A stretch of DNA of 64,000 bases from Gavia stellata (Eukaryota; Chordata; Aves; Gaviiformes; Gaviidae): positions 109,260,334 to 109,324,333 of the forward strand of contig NC_082595.1 of the NCBI RefSeq assembly GCF_030936135.1, written 5' to 3'. Of this stretch, positions 58,255 to 64,000 are shown in pieces. A model generated the notes under the pieces. It was not told the DNA's origin and searched no databases. It saw only the letters and a list, made by a program, of their open reading frames with translations. Each line of letters opens with the position of its first letter. The stretch's first letter is position 1. The translations under genes and the position numbers were made by a program.

Positions 58255-58445
58255 GGACTGAAGGAGGACTGAAGCGTAAGACTCTTCACACAAATTCATC
58301 TTCAGTCCTCCCAAAAATCAACAGATTCATGGCATTTTCAGTCCTCCAGAAAATCAGGAGCCTCATACAGATTCATGGCATTTTCAAATGAGAAGGGACT
58401 AATCTGGTCCCTTGAATAATAATCTGGTCTCTTGAATAATACCAG
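58255..58445 (+). repeat. Two local direct duplications
   Basis: ACAGATTCATGGCATTTTCA occurs twice (about 58321 and 58365). Just after, AATCTGGTCCCTTGAATAAT is followed by a copy with one change (AATCTGGTCTCTTGAATAAT). TTCAGTCCTCC is also repeated. The cluster lies directly beside the CR1 tail. Confidence 0.85.
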
Positions 58446-61404
58446 TAGAAATCTCCATCGACTGATGCTTTATGTCACTGCAGGATGTTGTCATGATTTT
58501 GTGGTCTGATTCAACTGACAGTTCAGAGACCAGCATCTCATCTCACGTAATTTTTTCATATTTCAGGTTTCTAAGTTCGCCTGAGATAATACCAATTTTG
58601 TGACACATGTTTCTATTCTGACTGTTCACATCTATGTATCCACGAATGCATCTACTGAGACACGAAATGGGGAAGACCAAGAGAGGGTAGAATTTCAGGA
58701 AACCCACTTTTATAGCCCAGAAAATGATCCCCTTTTTTTCCCCTGAGCGCTTGCAGTGAAAGGAAAAGGGCATTGCCATGAAATTGGGTTGGATTTTGCA
58801 GGTATAGCGTTAAGCGGAAATTGTTACGTGCGATGAAGTAATGATGTCATCACGCCAAATACTGGGTTATTAGCCCCAACCACCACTTTCCACTTGTATC
58901 TGCTGTCTTCAGCAGCTTATAACTTCAGCAAGGATTCCCTCTTTGACCTGAAATTTCCTACGACTGAACTCGTCTTGAGTTGAAGTTTGCTGAAAATTTG
59001 ATCTAAAAGAGGTCACCTAATTTGAATCATTATAAGGGAGGAAAAAATACTCGTTATCTCAAAGAGCTTTCACTCCATGTTGCAAGGGCTTGGAGCAGGG
59101 ATAGGGACTTGGAAATCAAAGAGAAGGTTTAGTTTCACCAAGAACTCTTCTACACTTGATTTACTGTAAAAAAACCCACTGTTTGCACTGCAGGATTCAT
59201 TACACATTTAGGTTAAGGTTTTCGTAACACTGCAGGAGCTTCTGGGCATAAGACATGCATGATTTCAGGTTGGACTTGGATGCCACATCTTTCTAAGCTC
59301 CTCTGAACTCTTCAGCTTTCACACCTCAGAGGAGGCACCTGTACCACCTCCAAGGAAGCATGGAATTAAAACTCCAGAACAGACAGAAACCAAAACTACT
59401 CAAATGCCTTTGAACCTAGAGGAACAGACACCAGGCACTGAAACATGACCTGCATTTCACTGACTTTGCTACTGGGCACAGCAAGCGCTGCTTCTCAGCT
59501 GCATCTCTGCAAATATTTATAGCTGGTAGTCATGCTTCGATGACATGATCATTTTCTGCTTTGGAAGCAGATGCCCTGCCGTGAGGGAGGGACTAGGGAG
59601 ATGAGATATGGCTGGAATCCTAATAAATTAACAGGATTTACCTAGAAGTCATGTCTCTCCAGCACCCTCTGCCCCATCACTATCCTGTCCCATGGATGTG
59701 GTCCATTTGTCAGTGTCTGCATCCCAGCAAGCCACCACGGTTTCTGCCATGAGAATAAGCAGCATTTTGGGGGCGGGTGTCTCAGCCAGCTCAGTTGAAG
59801 CACATCAGAGGACCTTCCACAGCCTGCAGCAACAAAGGAGGTAATGGGGCTGAAATTGCAGCCCCTGAAGTCTCCAGATGCGGGGGCCAAGTAAGTATTT
59901 TGGAGCTGAGCTCAGCAGGTCAGCTGAAGGACAAGCACGGGGCAGGGCCCGTACCTCCAGCAGCTTACTCCTGCCTCACTGCCCACCCAAGGTTTTTCCC
60001 TTCGTGACGTGTGACACCATAAAATCACCTACCTTCTGATTAAGAGAGCTGACGGTACGTATCTGTGCTTACCCCCGGGCGGGGTTTGCTGACGGCTCTT
60101 TATCACACCGACAAGACTCATGACCACGTTGCAGACCACAGCCAAGAGACGTGAACTGGAAAGACCAAATTTTGAGGGGAAACGTGGCTGGCCAAGCATG
60201 CCACAGATACCAGCAGCAGAAACCTCTGCACGGGCCGTTGGCATGCGCTGCTCCAGCACGACAGTGACCGCAGCTCTGTGTCACCGCTGGTGGCCCTCGG
60301 AGGGGACTGGCGGCACCTCCGGGCTCCCTCTACGAGCGATGGGCAAACCTCATTTTTGGCTGCCACCCCTGCCTTGCCATCACACTTTGGCCAGAGCTGC
60401 GGGTTGAGTGGGAGGCAGGGATTAGTTGATGCTGATGGTGCTGGTGTGGGGATTTCACCCCTAGTCCCACACCCTGGGTGCTCACCCCTCCCACAGCAGG
60501 CAGATAAATAGGGCGTTTAATGCCTAATGCCAATAGCCCTGCCAAGAGTGGGGGGACTAAGGGCTTAGGAAATATAATACTAAGGTGCAGTGTGTTAAAT
60601 AAGGCACCAGGGAAACGCCTGGGTGCATGACCCGACACCACAGTCATGCCTCTGGTGCATGACCAAGCCCTGGTCATGGGCTGGGTGATGGGTGATGCAC
60701 AAGGGCACTGGTGGACAGACTCTCTATATCAGGTCACTCAACCCAAAACAAGGGTCAGGGCCGGAACTGGGGCTCCTTTTCTCCCTCCCGTGCAGCAGGA
60801 ATGAGACCAGGTAAATTATTAGGGATACGACTTGAGAGGAGGCAATAGGGAACGTACGAGACTATGTGCTTTGGTTGCCCAAGTTAGATTCCCCAAATCA
60901 TTTTTTTTATTACCTGTGATCTTTAATCTCAAAAGGAGCATGATATCTCTCAAGAGAGGTTGCGCACTCCCCATTTCCCAGTGGGAGCTGAAGTTTATGC
61001 TCTCACCTATTTTACAGGATTCATCTAAAAAGGTCAGGTGCTGGTCTTGGTCACGGTGACACAATCAGCTTTGGTATCCGATTCCTTCCCACAAAGATAA
61101 GTTTTAGTCAGCACATTATCAGGGCCATTCTGGGGAAAGCCCAGCTACCTCTCACTCACATTCAGGCTCTTCTTTGGATGATGGAGGTTGCATTTGCATT
61201 CGTATGCTGTACACTGGTGTCTGGTAGGTCTTCCATAGGTCAGGCCGCAAAGACACGGAGGCAGCTGGCCTCCTTTGCTTTCAGATCCTTTGGAGAGCCT
61301 GGGTCCCAGCCCTTCTTAGCGTATGGTGTTTTGGAATGGTATCACATAGCCAAATTAGAGGGTTCCAGAAACATCACATACTTTTGTACCTTGTGCACTA
61401 TGTA
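58446..61404. other. Non-coding stretch
   Basis: No gene or RNA was recognised. A GC-richer part at 59.9-60.7 kb carries overlapping open frames under 120 codons without domains. GGTGCATGACC is repeated at about 60620-60660. Confidence 0.5.
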
Positions 61405-62900
61405 CTATAGGAAATGGGGCTGGAAGGGATCTTGGAAAGGAGCTTAATCCATCTATGGCCTCTTGCTCAGCCCCAGTGTAGCAGCACTTCTACTTGAACA
61501 GTTCCTGATCGATGATTGTCTAACCTATTCCTAAAGATCTGCATGTTACAATTAAGCTCATTATTCTTTTCTGTGGCCAAGGAAAAAAGCTTATTTCTTT
61601 CTTCTTTGAAACTACCATGTCTTTTAGACTCTATAACATTTTATACATACCACTATATTGCAGTCTTGACACCAACATGATACTTACTAGCTCACATTTA
61701 GCTTGTGATCCACTTGCGCAATGACAAGTCTCTTCCTAAAGGACTATTCTCCCCCCATCAGTCTCCAGTCTCTAAGGCAGATGATTTCCCCTACTTCAGT
61801 TCAACTGTTTATACACACCTTGAATAAACCGGATACTATATATTTCATATTATTTCCTCAATTCTAACTTTGTTTTTTGAACATTCAAGGCCCCTCCCAA
61901 TTGGCCATCACCTGCCAATATTAGCAGGAAGATATTCTGTTCCCTTACCCAGCCTGCTCATCAAAGGGGTGACCAGTGCTGGACCAAGGACAAACCCCTG
62001 GGGGAATCCTGCTCTCTTCATCTTCCCAATATCATGACTACTCTCTGAGTAGGTCTTTTCCAAGCAAATATTCACCCACCACCTCGTAATTTCATTTCTA
62101 GACCACTTTTTTGGCACACTTGAGAGATTTACATGCAACTTAAGCACATAGGCTTAATAACATCAAGATAAAACACAGCTACAGTTCATCTCCTAACCAC
62201 AGCCCCATTACCTGTCAAGGAATGGCATTAGTTTGGCTTGGCATGATTTACCTTGTAGTTTTGCTATCGCTTTACTGCATATAACTTTTGCTTGATTAAC
62301 TGTCCCTACAGCTTTCTGGGAACTATGTTTTTCCCTAGTTTCTCCTTTTTTTTCTCCCACTTTATTTTTTTTTTCCTCTTCCCCGTTTTCTGCACCCATC
62401 CTCCAAGATTTCGCAGAAGGAATCCAATATACTGGTTCAGTTCAACTGATCTCAGTCATCTAAAACCAAGACACCTGGAGCTGAGCTTGGCAATTTAGGC
62501 TTGCTTTAGACTCAGCAGAGAGCAACAGCCACATTTAGACCACACTTAATCTTTATTAATCCAAATTAATCTTAACTCCTGCAGATGCTCAGACTCAGTC
62601 CCATCTATGTCAGATGAATCATGACCTAAAGGAATCCAAAATATGTTTGACCCAGTTTGCATTTAGTATTATTTCCACAAGATATAGAAATCCTTTTCCA
62701 GGCTGTCTTCCCATGGCATCTTCTCTATCGAGCCCCTAACATTACTCAAGCCACGTTTCTTGAGAATTGCAATCTTGATTTTATGGTCTCCTTCCTTTTC
62801 TTTGTAAGGATCACAAACTCCATCATCGTTTTCATCCACTCTGGAATTTTCAATCAGCAAGAACAAAGCCTGAAAATGAAATATAACAGCAAATAATATT
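61405..62900 (-). mobile_element. Ancient, eroded CR1-type LINE
   Basis: Three pieces occur in the correct order for a minus-strand CR1. First, a 3' tail on the plus strand (GGAAATGGGGCTGGAAGGGA, then CTTGCTCAGCCCC and GTCTAACCTATTCC). Second, an RT block in the minus frame near 61.95-62.02 kb, AGFPQGFVLGPALV followed by GKGTEY, matching [14 protein letters not shown] in the full-length copy. Third, the endonuclease-RT linker in the minus frame near 62.69-62.85 kb (KIKIAILKKRGLSNVRGSIE, then KMPWEDSLEK), matching DFWRADFGLFRTLVERVPWE. The spacings are shorter than in the intact copy, so internal deletions are likely. The family may be an older CR1 clade than the other copies. Confidence 0.6.
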
Positions 62901-63976
62901 ATATAAATATTAACAAACATTAGTAAATTAAACAGTGGCAGAGACTGCTGAAACCAATTGGCAGTCTGGCCATGTTGCTAGTATTAAAAGCTCCCAGCCA
63001 CCAAAACAAGGTGGTTATATCACAACTGCTTCTTGGCCCATGCATGCTCCTGAATCATGGCCAAAAGTTGTTTGGGAGAGGGCTAGTTAAGCCCATCAAA
63101 ACCGTGCCAAGGACCAATCAAAAAACATAGCTAGCTGAGGTGCAGTGCCGAAGTCTGGGCCCTCTTTAGTGTATTAGAGCAGATACAGCTTCAGGGTCCA
63201 TGGACAGAGCATCCAAGAACTGGATGACCTCTCTGGTAGTACCGCAGAATCAGTTTGTTGGTCAGATTCAGCTGATCCCCACAAACCTCCCTGCTCTTTG
63301 GGATTTGTAGGTCTAGATCTTCCATCCATAGGGTTAGGTGACCACTCATTGCCAAAAAAACTTTCTTAATATTGACAGCAAGCTGATGTTGCTCCTTTGC
63401 ATCCCATTCCTTTCTACCTCTCTCCCACCTACTCCCACCTGCCTCACGTGGCACCTCTTACCTGAATTCCTTTGGCAGGGGCGAGGAAGCCACAGGCTTG
63501 TGCCCTACGGGGAGCATTCAATGGTACGTTTCTTTGGTCTGAACAGAGCCCACGTGGGCTAAAGAGCAGCTAAATGAAGACGTTGCCTTCCTAGGCATTC
63601 CCAGCCTTTGTGGTGCTTCTGCCTACACATCCTCGCAAACATCTGTCTGCTGCCTTCCATTTCCTAAGATACCAAGCTACGATCTCTTTTTGCACAGACC
63701 TGTCCCTGCCCCCTCGTACGACAGGGATTTGCACTTGCGCTCAGGAGCGGGGATGCTGGAGGACCCGGTGGCTGCCAGCCACCTGCTCTGCTCACCATCC
63801 ACAGTTCTCACACCAACCGTTCCTCAAGCTGTGGGCCATCCGCAGACCCACCAGCCAAGTCAGCGTCTCTCCAAGGACCAGGGATTTGGTTTGCCCTTGT
63901 CAGCAAAGACCGCTCACCCAAGGGCCTGAGCAATTGCAAAGGATATATCAAGGTGGCCACCAGCACACGGAGGTAG
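62901..63976. other. Non-coding stretch
   Basis: No gene, RNA or repeat family was recognised. Confidence 0.5.
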
Positions 63977-64000
63977 ATCACAGAATCACTAAGGTTGGAA
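63977..64000 (-). mobile_element. CR1 LINE 3' end, cut by the window edge
   Basis: ATCACAGAATCACTAAGGTT at the very end is the reverse complement of an ATTCTGTG-type CR1 terminus. The body of the element continues past 64000. Confidence 0.8.

Noticed and set aside
62669-62920. Apparent last coding exon of a host gene on the minus strand
   Set aside because: Its second half matches the CR1 endonuclease-RT linker and it sits in order with other CR1 pieces, so an old retrotransposon is the better explanation.
55400-64000. MCM3 3' exons expected from mammalian gene order
   Set aside because: No frame resembled the MCM3 C-terminal region; the gene probably lies beyond 64000.

Overview
The window looks like bird nuclear DNA. 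It contains many CR1 LINEs with the avian 8-bp terminal repeat (ATTCTGTG type), sparse coding exons with long non-coding stretches, and two IL-17 genes whose 169-residue products have the three-exon layout of vertebrate IL17A and IL17F. The order miR-206, miR-133b, IL17A (+), IL17F (-) is the one known from mammals between PKHD1 and MCM3. No exon of PKHD1 or MCM3 could be recognised, so both are probably outside the window. The species cannot be fixed from the sequence.

Layout. 1-17.4 kb is non-coding, with a CpG-rich, E-box-bearing block at 1.63-1.90 kb, a CR1 fragment at 6.3-6.9 kb and scattered MIR-like SINE remnants. The muscle microRNA cluster lies at 17.4-22 kb: miR-206 at 17.46-17.52 kb, preceded by a palindromic MyoD-type E-box, and miR-133b at 21.45-21.53 kb, preceded by a strong splice acceptor and followed by poly(A) signals. 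This fits a linc-MD1-like host transcript. 22-43.6 kb is non-coding and rich in CR1. It holds a nested CR1-in-CR1 insertion (29.8-31.1 kb) and an almost full-length CR1 (about 31.67-36.08 kb) with a broken ORF1, a broken endonuclease region and an open reverse-transcriptase frame of over 620 codons.

IL17A (43.7-46.0 kb, +) and IL17F (52.2-55.3 kb, -) converge tail to tail, with about 6.3 kb between their poly(A) sites. Both have coding exons of exactly 27, 245 and 238 nt, TATA boxes, cystine-knot cysteines at the same residue numbers and AU-rich 3' UTRs. The remainder (55.3-64 kb) is non-coding: a degenerate tandem repeat at 57.05-57.41 kb, CR1 tails, and an old, eroded minus-strand CR1 at 61.4-62.9 kb.

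Functionally the window joins two unrelated modules: a skeletal-muscle microRNA cluster and a pair of mucosal inflammatory cytokine genes. Nothing here shows a wholly new system. The most promising signals are regulatory: the acceptor/donor overlap just upstream of miR-133b, the paired CAGCTG E-box elements, and the contrast between strongly and weakly matching exons of the two IL-17 paralogs.
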